Source: DASUPK01 sp963819715
GTDB taxonomy: Bacteria; Actinomycetota; Thermoleophilia; Solirubrobacterales; 70-9
Assembly (NCBI GenBank): GCA_963819715.1
Contig: CAWFXE010000002.1
Span: forward strand, 434,001 to 498,000
DNA length: 64,000 nucleotides
Direction of reading: 5' to 3'
Positions 52,311-60,027 of this stretch are shown here, in pieces; the stretch's first letter is position 1, and every line of letters begins with the position of its first letter. Below the pieces are notes generated by a model. That model searched no databases, had not been told where the DNA came from, and saw only the letters and a program-made list of their open reading frames with translations. The translations under genes were made by a program, and so were the position numbers.

Positions 52311-53707
52311 GAGTCTTCTCCCTCGCTCGATTCCTTGTCCTTCTTCGCCGCGTAGCCCTCGACGTTCTTCTGGTCTGCCCTCGAGATTCCCAACGCACCG
52401 GGGGGAATGTCGTCGGTGATCACCGACCCGGCCCCAGTGTATGCGTCGTCGCCGACTTCTACGGGAGCGATGAACGTGGTGTCAACCCCGGTGTGAACGT
52501 TCTTCCCGATCTTTGTGGGATTTTTGTTCCGCCCGTCGTAGTTCGCCGTGACGGTGCTCGCCCCGAGGTTCGTGCCCTCCCCCACCTCCGCGTCCCCGAT
52601 GTAGGAGAGATGGGGAACCTTCGCACCGCGCCCGATCTTCGAGTTCTTGATCTCGACGAAGCTGCCGGCCTTGGCGCCCTCGCCGATCCTGGCCGCCGGG
52701 CGCAGATAGGTGAACGGTCCCACCTTGGCCTCGTCCGATACCTCGCAATCCGTCAGGTAGGAGTGGATGACGGTCGCGCGCTCGCCGACGCGGGAGTCGA
52801 TCAGAGTCGCCATCGGACCGACCGTGCTTCCCGATCCGATCTCTGTGCTTCCCCGCAGGGAGGTGCCGGGAAGGATCGTGGTGTCCGGCTCGATCCGGAC
52901 GTCGGCGTCGATCCAGGTGGCCGCGGGATCCTCGATGGTCACCCCGGCCCGCATATGCGCCAGGTTGATCCGCCGGCGAGCCTCCTCGCTGACGCGCGCC
53001 AGGTCGGCGCGGTCGTTGATGCCGAGGTTCACCGCCGGGTCTCCGACCAGGTGAGCGATCACCTTGCCGCCGGCTTCTCGGATCAGCGGAAGCACATCCG
53101 GCAGGTAGTACTCACCCTGGGCGTTGTCGTTCGTCAGGCTGTCGAGCGCCGCGGAGAGCTGCTCTCCGGAGAAGGCGTAGGTGCCGGCGTTCACCTCCTT
53201 CACCTGGAGCTCCTCGGGGGAGGCATCGCCGGGCGCCTTGGCCTCGACAATCTTCTCGACCTGTCCGTCGGCGCCGCGGATGACGCGGCCGAAGGTCCCC
53301 GGGTCCTCCAGCTCCGTGGTCATCATCGTCGCGGCCGCCCCAGACTCGGCGTGGGCGGCGAGCAGGCCGCCGATCTCCTCGGCGCTGAGCAGCGGCGTAT
53401 CGCCGGAGAGGACCAGGACGGTGTCCGAGTCGCTGACGACGTCGGCGGCGGCCCGCAGGGCTCCGCCCGTCCCATTCGCCTCCGGCTGGACCACCGTCTG
53501 GGTGCCTTGCGGCAAGACAGAAGTGAGATCGTGCTCGGGCGAGACGATCACGCAGACCCGGTCGGCGCCCGCCTCGCTGGCGGCGCGGATCGGCCAGGCG
53601 ATCATCGGTCGCCCGCAGACCTCGTGCAGGACCTTTGGCACCGCCGAGCGCATGCGCGTGCCCTGCCCAGCGGCCATGATCAGGGCCGTGGTGGCCGGGA
53701 GATTCAC
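52307..53707 (-). CDS. glmU: Bifunctional GlmU: N-acetylglucosamine-1-phosphate uridyltransferase/glucosamine-1-phosphate acetyltransferase
   Basis: Makes UDP-GlcNAc for peptidoglycan. The uridyltransferase domain has LIMAAGQGTRMRSAVPKVLHEVCGRPM, LSGDTPLL and KEVNAGTYAF. The left-handed beta-helix has hexapeptide repeats (TTILPGTSLRG onward) and the acetyltransferase core HLSYIGDAEVGEGTNLGA and TVTANYDG with the essential Lys region GRNKNPTKIG. At 466 residues it is typical. The frame is open to 53740; the GTG at 53707 has TACGAT 6 nt upstream and gives a normal N-terminus. Confidence 0.97.
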   Translation of the reverse strand: MNLPATTALIMAAGQGTRMRSAVPKVLHEVCGRPMIAWPIRAASEAGADRVCVIVSPEHDLTSVLPQGTQTVVQPEANGTGGALRAAADVVSDSDTVLVLSGDTPLLSAEEIGGLLAAHAESGAAATMMTTELEDPGTFGRVIRGADGQVEKIVEAKAPGDASPEELQVKEVNAGTYAFSGEQLSAALDSLTNDNAQGEYYLPDVLPLIREAGGKVIAHLVGDPAVNLGINDRADLARVSEEARRRINLAHMRAGVTIEDPAATWIDADVRIEPDTTILPGTSLRGSTEIGSGSTVGPMATLIDSRVGERATVIHSYLTDCEVSDEAKVGPFTYLRPAARIGEGAKAGSFVEIKNSKIGRGAKVPHLSYIGDAEVGEGTNLGASTVTANYDGRNKNPTKIGKNVHTGVDTTFIAPVEVGDDAYTGAGSVITDDIPPGALGISRADQKNVEGYAAKKDKESSEGEDS

Positions 53708-53713
53708 AGCGGA

Positions 53714-53719
53714 ATCGTA
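53714..53719 (-). promoter_or_regulatory. Candidate -10 element of glmU
   Basis: TACGAT on the minus strand ends 6 nt before the glmU GTG. There is no ribosome site, so a leaderless glmU-prs transcript is suggested. Confidence 0.4.
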
Positions 53720-53767
53720 GGTGCTGGCGCGCCAGGGCAACGGCTTCGGGCACCCGCTGGGAAAGGC

Positions 53768-54415
53768 CTACCGGGCGGCCGCGGCCTCCTGCGCCTCGAA
53801 TGCGACGGTGACCAGCTCGACGATCTCGGGTGAGGCCTTCTCCGGCGCACCCGCATCGTGGGGCGGCTGCGGGTCGTACTCGATGCCGAGCTGCACCGCC
53901 TGGGCGACCTCGGGGCCGTTGATCCTCGTGACGAGCTCGAGCGCCATGTCGATCCCGGAGGAGACACCCGCCGCCGTGACGATCTTGCCGTGCTCGACGA
54001 CCCGGTCGGGGATGGGCTTGGCGCCAAGCTCCGCAAGGAGGTCTCGGGCGAGCCAATGGGTGGTTGCGGGTGCGCCGTCCAACAGGCCGGCAGCCGCGAG
54101 CAGCAGAGAGCCGGTGCAGACGGAGGTGGTCCAGGTCGTGGTCTCGTGGACCCGCCGCAGCCAATCAAGCAGCGGCTCTCGGTCGAGCAGGGCCCGGGTG
54201 CCGAAGCCGCCCGGAACCACGACGATGTCCGGGCTGGGGACCTCGTCGAGCGAGGCGTCGGCGACCAGCGAGAGCGTGTCGGACTCGTTGCGGACCGGCC
54301 CGGCCTTCTCGGCGACGAAGATTGACTCGTTGCCCGGAACGAAGTTGAGGACCTCGTGCGGCCCGGTGATGTCCAGGGCGGTGAAGCGGTCATAGAGCAG
54401 GTAGGCGACTTGCAT
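53768..54415 (-). CDS. DJ-1/PfpI-family protein, isonitrile hydratase-like
   Basis: A 215-residue DJ-1/PfpI domain. The nucleophile is Cys100 in TSVCTGS at the nucleophile elbow, with Asp15 in FTALDITGPHE positioned as in isonitrile hydratase-type members; VVVPGGFGTR and the GVSSGIDMALEL segment complete the fold. This subgroup includes isonitrile hydratases and GlxA-like ligand-binding proteins. AAGGAG lies 7 nt before the ATG. It is the last gene of an operon with an HD-domain protein and a GlxA/AraC regulator. Confidence 0.9.
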   Translation of the reverse strand: MQVAYLLYDRFTALDITGPHEVLNFVPGNESIFVAEKAGPVRNESDTLSLVADASLDEVPSPDIVVVPGGFGTRALLDREPLLDWLRRVHETTTWTTSVCTGSLLLAAAGLLDGAPATTHWLARDLLAELGAKPIPDRVVEHGKIVTAAGVSSGIDMALELVTRINGPEVAQAVQLGIEYDPQPPHDAGAPEKASPEIVELVTVAFEAQEAAAAR

Positions 54416-54428
54416 CGGGGCTCCTTGT

Positions 54429-55187
54429 CTATTCGGCGAATTGCGAGTGGCGAACGAGCGTCCCGAAGCGCAGCCAGCGGTTGAGGAGCTGCGCGCGGGT
54501 GCGTGGGCGGAGCTCGGCTACGAAGAGGGGGTAGAGCTGGTCCTTCATCCTTATCCGCGGATACCGGTCCACCACGGCGTCGACCGTCTCCGGGTCGATG
54601 TCCCAGTGGCGCATCCCGGCGACGTCGAGGGCGGCGCCGGCCTGGAGCAGCTGCGCCTCCGGGCCATGCTCGGCCGGAACGCTGACGTTGAGATGCAAGC
54701 TGATCGCGTCGCCCAGGCTGGCGCAGCGCTGCTCGGGCCAGCCCTTCTCGTCCGCCCACTCCGTGGCCGCGATCGCGCCGCGGGCGGCGAAGCAGGGCAT
54801 GGGCGAGTGGTCGCGATACCGATCGGTGAGCGCGAGATCGTGGAGCAGCGCTCCGACGTAGAGCAGCTCGGGATCCGGATCGAGGCCGTCTCGCCTGCCG
54901 AGGATCGCTCCCCAGGCGTATGTGCGCATGCAGTGGTTGACGAGGTTCTCGGGGGAGGCCTCGCGGCAGAGCTCCTCGGCATCCTTGGCGATTGCCGAGT
55001 CGGGGATGGCGAGCTCGTCGAGGTCGAGGTCGAAGGCGCGCGGGTTGGAGAGACCGAGACGCTGGCGCACCTGCGCGGGCGCAACCCGGATCAGGAGGGC
55101 CATCCCGCCCGCGATTCCGCGCAACCGCTCGCGCCGGGTCAGCTGGCCGTTGCCAGCACGGGCCCAGGTCAGGGTTCCGACGCTCAT
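54429..55187 (-). CDS. HD-domain hydrolase, cyanamide hydratase-like
   Basis: A 252-residue metal-dependent HD protein. Candidate metal ligands are His85 (NHCMRTYAWG), His116-Asp117 (GALLHDLAL) and Asp188 (GAALDVAG), with His165 in ISLHLN nearby. NHCMRTY, CFAARGA and ISLHLNVSVP resemble the cyanamide hydratase/DDI group, which hydrates small nitrile-like compounds. The activity is inferred from similarity I recall. The ATG overlaps the stop of the regulator (ATGA), and the PfpI gene follows after 13 nt. Confidence 0.85.
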   Translation of the reverse strand: MSVGTLTWARAGNGQLTRRERLRGIAGGMALLIRVAPAQVRQRLGLSNPRAFDLDLDELAIPDSAIAKDAEELCREASPENLVNHCMRTYAWGAILGRRDGLDPDPELLYVGALLHDLALTDRYRDHSPMPCFAARGAIAATEWADEKGWPEQRCASLGDAISLHLNVSVPAEHGPEAQLLQAGAALDVAGMRHWDIDPETVDAVVDRYPRIRMKDQLYPLFVAELRPRTRAQLLNRWLRFGTLVRHSQFAE

Positions 55188-56173
55188 CCCAGCGCTTCCT
55201 CGTAGCGCCGGAAGCGGGCACGGTACGCAGCGGGGGCGACGCCGACGCGGCGGGAGAAGGCGCGCCGCATCGTCTCCGGTGTCCCGAAGCCGCAGCGGGA
55301 CGAGACGAGCTCGATGGGGTCGGTGCTCTCCTCGAGCAGCTGGCGCGCCCGTTCCACGCGCAGCTCCTCGACGTACGCGGCCGGGGTCAGACCGGTCTCG
55401 CGGCGGAAGAAGCGGGCGAAGTTGCGGGGGCTCATCGCGGCACGGTCGGCGAGCGCCTCGACGCGCAGGTCGGCATCGAGGTTGTCGGCGATCCAGGACT
55501 GGAGCTCCCGCAGCGGGCGCCGTTCGGCGAGCTGTGCCGAGAGATGGGTGCTGAACTGGGCCTGGCCGCCGGGGCGCTGGAGGAAGAGGACGAGCCAGCG
55601 GGCGATCTCCACGGCGATCTCGCGGCCGAGGTCCTCCTCCACCAGAGCGAGGGAGAGGTCCATGCCGGAGGTGACGCCCGCGGACGTCCAGACGTTTCCG
55701 TCGCGGACGAAGATCGGGTTCGGGTCGACGGTGAGTTCCGGGTGGCGGCGGGCGAGCTCGGCGGTGGAGGCCCAGTGGGTTGTGCAGGTCTTTCCCTCGA
55801 GCAGTCCTGCGCGCGCGAGCAGGAAGGAGCCCGAGCAGACCGACGTCACCCGCCGCGAGCGCCGGGCCGCGCTGCGGATCCAGCGGATCAGCTCCGCGTC
55901 GTTCTCGGCCTCGGTGACGCCGAAGCCGCCCGCGACTACAAGCGTGTCGATCGGTCCGCGGCACCTGGCCGTGGTCGTCTTCGGGACGATCCCGTAGCCG
56001 CTCGAGCGGACCGTGATCGGCTCCGCCTGCTTCGCGACCACCTCGACCGTGTAGGCGCCGCCGCCCGCGAGCGCGTCGGCACCCGCGAACACCTCGGCGG
56101 GCCCGATCACGTCGAGTGGCTGGATCCCGGGGAAGGCGAGGATGACTACACGGCGAGGCTTGGTCTGGGCCAC
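55184..56173 (-). CDS. GlxA-family transcriptional regulator (DJ-1 plus AraC domains)
   Basis: A 329-residue regulator. The N-terminal DJ-1/PfpI-like domain has VVILAFPGIQPLDVIGPAEVF and the elbow Cys in TSVCSGS. The C-terminal AraC domain has two helix-turn-helices (ALADRAAMSPRNFARFFRRETGLTPAAYVEELR and IELVSSRCGFGTPETMRRAFSRRVG). Such proteins sense small nitrogen compounds and activate adjacent genes. The GTG at 56173 gives the normal N-terminus; the frame is open to 56638 across the tRNA. The 56174-56346 gap holds its promoter region but no clear element. Confidence 0.92.
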   Translation of the reverse strand: MAQTKPRRVVILAFPGIQPLDVIGPAEVFAGADALAGGGAYTVEVVAKQAEPITVRSSGYGIVPKTTTARCRGPIDTLVVAGGFGVTEAENDAELIRWIRSAARRSRRVTSVCSGSFLLARAGLLEGKTCTTHWASTAELARRHPELTVDPNPIFVRDGNVWTSAGVTSGMDLSLALVEEDLGREIAVEIARWLVLFLQRPGGQAQFSTHLSAQLAERRPLRELQSWIADNLDADLRVEALADRAAMSPRNFARFFRRETGLTPAAYVEELRVERARQLLEESTDPIELVSSRCGFGTPETMRRAFSRRVGVAPAAYRARFRRYEEALG

Positions 56174-56346
56174 GACGAGATCATGGCGATATCCGGGGCT
56201 GTCCGCAATGCCCAATAGCGGACGATTTCTGCCATCTCCATCGAACCGTGGCGATCTCTGGTCGCATATCGACCACCAATGTGCACAGTCCAGCGGATCT
56301 TCAGATCCGCCCTCCTCAGAGCCCCGACCTAGACTGGAGCGCGCGT

Positions 56347-56419
56347 TCCGGGGTGGTGTACCTGGCCAGCACGCCTGGTTTTGGTCCAGGAAGAGGGGGT
56401 TCGAATCCTCCCCCCGGAA
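56347..56419 (+). tRNA. tRNA-Gln (anticodon UUG)
   Basis: A 73-nt cloverleaf. The acceptor stem is TCCGGGG/CCCCGGA with the U1-A72 pair typical of glutamine tRNA, and the anticodon stem CCTGG/CCAGG encloses TTTTGGT with anticodon TTG. The T-arm is GGGGG-TTCGAAT-CCTCC and the discriminator is A. CCA is not encoded. The stretch 56420-56535 after it shows no convincing gene. Confidence 0.93.
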
Positions 56420-56535
56420 CTCCCCCTTCCAGAGCGGTGTTTGTGATCCGCGCAGCGGTTGAAAGCGAAGCAGACCGCTGGAACCACAACTGGCCGGCGG
56501 CGCGGGCGAAGGAGGGACTCGAGGCGTATGCCCGA

Positions 56536-56556
56536 GCCGGGTAACGCCTACCCGGC
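56536..56556 (+). promoter_or_regulatory. Inverted repeat upstream of the GH15 gene
   Basis: GCCGGGTA-ACGCC-TACCCGGC, a perfect 8-bp repeat with a 5-nt loop, ends 19 nt before the GH15 ATG. It is suited to a repressor or activator dimer, or to an mRNA hairpin controlling translation. Confidence 0.45.
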
Positions 56557-56575
56557 CAAATAGTCTCTGCCGGGC

Positions 56576-58495
56576 ATGCCCTCGCTCCAGTCGCGCTTTC
56601 CTCGCATCTCCTGGTACGGCTTCCTGTCCGACTGCCACACCGGCGCCCTCGTATCACCGGAGGGGTCGATCGAGTGGCTCTGCCTCCCCCGCTTCGACTC
56701 CGAGAGCGTGTTCGGCTCGCTGCTCGACCGCAGCGCCGGCTTCTGGCGCGTGGGACCGCCCGGTCTGATCGCGCCGGTCAGCCGCCGCTACGTGCCCGGC
56801 ACCAACGTCCTCGAGACCACCTGGATGACGGGATCGGGCTGGGTCGTCATCCGCGATGGCCTGACCTTCGGGGACTGGCGGCAGGACAACGATTTCGAGC
56901 CGCACCGGCGGCCGCCGCCCGACGACGAGGCGGAGCACGTCCTGATCCGGCAGATCGAGTGCCTCCAGGGCGAGGTCGACATCGAGATGATCTGCCAGCC
57001 CGGATTCGAGTACGGGGCGACGCGGCTCGACTGGGAGCGGCGCGGCGATGCGGGGACCGACGCCGAGGTCACCCACAAGGACGTCCACCTGATCCTCACC
57101 GGAGATCTCCCGATCGGGGTCGACGGGTCCGACGCGAGAGCCCGCCACCGGATGAAGGCCGGGGAGGTGCGCTACAGCGCGATCAGCTGGGGACCGTCGC
57201 CAGTCCCGCCCAGCACGGCCGAGGAATGCGAGCAGCGTCTGCAGCGCACCGTCGACTACTGGCGCCGCTGGCTCGAGGGCGGCAGCTTCCCCGACCATCC
57301 CTGGCGCGACTACCTGCAACGCTCCGCGCTCGTCCTCAAGGGCCTGACCTACGCGCCGACCGGCGCCCTGATCGCGGCCCTCACCACCTCGCTTCCGGAA
57401 ACGCCCGGGGGGGAGCGGAACTGGGACTACCGCTTCACCTGGATCCGGGACGCCACCTTCACCCTCTGGGCCCTCCACACCCTGTCGTTCGACTACGAGG
57501 CGACGGACTTCATGGGCTGGCTGACGGACGTCTACCGCGACAGCCTCCAGGACGGGGAGCCTGGGCTGCAGATCATGTACGGCATCCGCGGCCAAAGGGA
57601 CCTGACCGAGAATACGCTCGACCACCTGAGCGGTTACGAGGGTGCCAAGCCGGTCCGCACCGGAAACGCCGCGTACAACCAGCGCCAGAACGACGTCTAC
57701 GGGGCCCTCCTCGACTCGGTCTACATCCACGCCAAGGTCCAGGACCATCTTCCGCACGAGCTCTGGGAGGCCCTCTGCCGCCAGGTCGAGTCGGCGATTG
57801 CGGCCTGGGAGAAGCCCGACCAGGGGATCTGGGAGGCGCGCGGGGAGCCGAAGCACTACGTCTCCTCCAAGCTGATGTGCTGGGTCGCACTGGATCGCGG
57901 CCGGCGCCTTGCCGACCGCATCGGAGACGAGGATCGCCTGGCTCGCTGGAGCGAGGTCGCAGACCAGATCCGCGACGACATCCTCGAGAAGGGCGTCTCC
58001 GACCGTGGGGTCTTCCGCCAGCACTACGAGACCGATGCCCTCGACGCCTCCACCCTGCTGGTCCCGCTGGTCCGCTTCCTCCAGCCCGACGACGAACGCG
58101 TCGTCAAGACGGTCAAGGCGATCACAGACGAGCTGACCGAACATGGCCTCGTGCTCCGCTACCGCGTCGGGCAGACCGACGACGGCCTCGAGGGGGAGGA
58201 GGCGAGCTTCCTGATCTGCTCCTTCTGGCTGGTGTCCGCCCTATCGGAGATCGGGGAGCGCCGGCTGGCTCGCGAGATGTGCGAGAAGCTGCTCGCCATC
58301 GCCGGGCCGCTCGGCCTCTACGCGGAGGAGCTGGACGCCAAGACCGGGCGCCACTGGGGCAACTTCCCGCAGGCCTTCACCCACCTCGCGCTGATCAACG
58401 CCGTCAGCCACGTGATCTCGGACGATCGCGCCACGGGTGACCGAGAGGTCACGGCGGTCCTCAGCGAGATGATCTCCCAGAGAACCGGCAGTTAG
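56576..58495 (+). CDS. Glycoside hydrolase family 15 (trehalase/glucoamylase-like)
   Basis: A 639-residue GH15 enzyme. An N-terminal beta-sandwich (SWYGFLSDCHTGALVSPEGSIEWLCLPRFDS) is followed by the (alpha/alpha)6 barrel. The substrate-binding WDYRFTWIRDATFTLWAL, RQNDVYGALLDSVY and the EGEEASFLICSFWLV region, which carries candidate catalytic Glu residues, are present. No signal peptide is seen, so it acts in the cytoplasm. Mycobacterial cytosolic GH15 enzymes of similar size are trehalases, so trehalose is the best guess; alpha-glucan is the alternative. It overlaps the PucR gene tail to tail by 4 bp. Confidence 0.93.
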   Translation: MPSLQSRFPRISWYGFLSDCHTGALVSPEGSIEWLCLPRFDSESVFGSLLDRSAGFWRVGPPGLIAPVSRRYVPGTNVLETTWMTGSGWVVIRDGLTFGDWRQDNDFEPHRRPPPDDEAEHVLIRQIECLQGEVDIEMICQPGFEYGATRLDWERRGDAGTDAEVTHKDVHLILTGDLPIGVDGSDARARHRMKAGEVRYSAISWGPSPVPPSTAEECEQRLQRTVDYWRRWLEGGSFPDHPWRDYLQRSALVLKGLTYAPTGALIAALTTSLPETPGGERNWDYRFTWIRDATFTLWALHTLSFDYEATDFMGWLTDVYRDSLQDGEPGLQIMYGIRGQRDLTENTLDHLSGYEGAKPVRTGNAAYNQRQNDVYGALLDSVYIHAKVQDHLPHELWEALCRQVESAIAAWEKPDQGIWEARGEPKHYVSSKLMCWVALDRGRRLADRIGDEDRLARWSEVADQIRDDILEKGVSDRGVFRQHYETDALDASTLLVPLVRFLQPDDERVVKTVKAITDELTEHGLVLRYRVGQTDDGLEGEEASFLICSFWLVSALSEIGERRLAREMCEKLLAIAGPLGLYAEELDAKTGRHWGNFPQAFTHLALINAVSHVISDDRATGDREVTAVLSEMISQRTGS

Positions 58496-59727
58496 TCCGC
58501 TTCGGCCGGGGGAACCCGTCCGCCCTCGGTTCCCGGCTCGCCCGCCGGGCCGGTCGGCGAATGGATCCCGAGGACGCGCATCGCCTTCAGCCCGAGCCCG
58601 AGCTTCTCCCGGCCCTCCGTGGAGGTGACGTCGTGCCCGCAGAGCTCGCGGGCACGCTCGAGCCGGTAGCGAATGGTGTGCCGGTGCGTGAAGAGCTGCT
58701 GGGCGGTGGCGGCCACGTTCCCGTCGTTGTCGAGATAGGTCTCCACCGTCGCGACCAGATCGGTCTCGTATTGCTCGTCGTAGGCGACCAGCGGCTCGAC
58801 CGTCTCCGAGTAGAAGCGCTCCAGCTCGGCCGGGTCCTCGCTCATCGCCGGCAGGAGCAGCCGGTACGCGCCCGTGTGCTCGAAGGCGAGGACGCGCGTC
58901 CCCTCGGCCTCCCCGACATTGGCAGCGAGCAGCGCCTCCTGGCCCGCCCGGTAGAGGTCCACCGGGTCGAGAGCGACACGGCTCTGCGAGACGCTGACCG
59001 TGAAGCCGCTCACTCCGGCATCGAGCTCGTTGGCGAGCGCATCCGAGGCGCGAGCGAGCTTCTCCTCGCCGTCGGCGGGAACGATCGCGATCACCTCCGC
59101 CCCCTCTCCCTCCTGGTTGCCCTCGGCGCCGAGCGCGCCGGGGCTGATCGCCCGGATGGCCCGAAGCGCGATGGCCAGGACACGGGCGCGCCACTCGCCC
59201 GTCTGCGCCACGTGTGGCACGGCGCGCGCGATCAGGACACCGGCGCCGGCCACGAGATCGGTGCCGAGCTCCTCGGCGCGGGCCTCGATATCCCCGCGGT
59301 CGGTGATCTCGCGGCCGAGCAGCGCCCGGACGAAGTCCCCGGCGGCCTCCTCGGTCGCCCATTCGGGAGAGCGGGAACGCTCCAACTCGAGCCCGACCAG
59401 GGTGGCGACCATCCGCATGAGGGCGGCATCGGGCTCGTCGTCGCCGCGAGGGCGCCAGCGCAGCTCCCCGACGGAGCTGTCCGCCACCCGCAGGTCGACC
59501 GTCTCCACTCCGCCGCCGCCGGCGAGCAGCTTCTTCTCCTCGTCCGGCGAGGCGGCGGCGACCGCGAGCACGTTGCTTGCGCGGTCGATCAGCGCGACGC
59601 TGGCGTCGAGCGCCCGCCCCGCCGCCCGGGCGACGGCGGGCATGCCGGCGCCGGCCTCGATCGCGGCCGACAGCTCCTCGAGGCTGCCGGGGTCAGCATG
59701 GCGCTGACGTGTGTCCTTGGCACTCAT
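58492..59727 (-). CDS. PucR/CdaR-type transcriptional regulator
   Basis: A 411-residue regulator. The C-terminal PucR helix-turn-helix is clear: VETYLDNDGNVAATAQQLFTHRHTIRYRLERARELCG. A GGDEF-like degenerate domain lies in the middle (GFTVSVSQSRVALDPVDLYRAGQEALLAA) and an N-terminal GAF/sensor-like region precedes it (VALIDRASNVLAVAAASPDE). Family members sense sugars, amino or purine derivatives. Convergent with the GH15 gene, which could be a target. The ATG at 59727 has TACCAT ending 6 nt upstream; a GTG at 59733 is the alternative. Confidence 0.92.
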   Translation of the reverse strand: MSAKDTRQRHADPGSLEELSAAIEAGAGMPAVARAAGRALDASVALIDRASNVLAVAAASPDEEKKLLAGGGGVETVDLRVADSSVGELRWRPRGDDEPDAALMRMVATLVGLELERSRSPEWATEEAAGDFVRALLGREITDRGDIEARAEELGTDLVAGAGVLIARAVPHVAQTGEWRARVLAIALRAIRAISPGALGAEGNQEGEGAEVIAIVPADGEEKLARASDALANELDAGVSGFTVSVSQSRVALDPVDLYRAGQEALLAANVGEAEGTRVLAFEHTGAYRLLLPAMSEDPAELERFYSETVEPLVAYDEQYETDLVATVETYLDNDGNVAATAQQLFTHRHTIRYRLERARELCGHDVTSTEGREKLGLGLKAMRVLGIHSPTGPAGEPGTEGGRVPPAEAD

Positions 59728-59763
59728 CCGCACATGGTAGGTCGACTCCGGGGAGCGGGAAAC

Positions 59764-60027
59764 CTAGAACCAACCGGAAATCGTGTCCCAGTTGAAGAAG
59801 ATCACGATGCCGAGCACCACGCCGATCAGAACGAGCGCGGCGAGGACGAAGAGCGAGAGGAAGCCGGCCACGATCTTCTCCCAGGCGCGCCCGTAGGAGC
59901 CCAGCGCGGGTGCGAGGATCAGCCCGACGAAAACGGATATCGAGAGCAATCCGGCGGCGCCGAAGAGGTAGTACTCAGTGCCCAGCGCCAGCACCGGCGC
60001 CAGGATCGAGCTCAGGGGCCCGTTCAT
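59764..60027 (-). CDS. Small three-helix membrane protein
   Basis: An 87-residue hydrophobic protein with about three membrane helices (LAPVLALGTEYYLFGAAGLLSIS, FVGLILAPALG, and FLSLFVLAALVLIGVVLGIVIFF), ending in FNWDTISGWF. I know no family. Its first 53 nt overlap the end of the DedA-PAP2 gene in another frame, so it is probably co-translated with it and may be a partner of that membrane enzyme. Confidence 0.7.
   Translation of the reverse strand: MNGPLSSILAPVLALGTEYYLFGAAGLLSISVFVGLILAPALGSYGRAWEKIVAGFLSLFVLAALVLIGVVLGIVIFFNWDTISGWF

Noticed and set aside
56248..56544. A 98-residue plus-strand ORF across the tRNA-Gln
   Set aside because: It runs through a full tRNA cloverleaf and has no ribosome site or domain.
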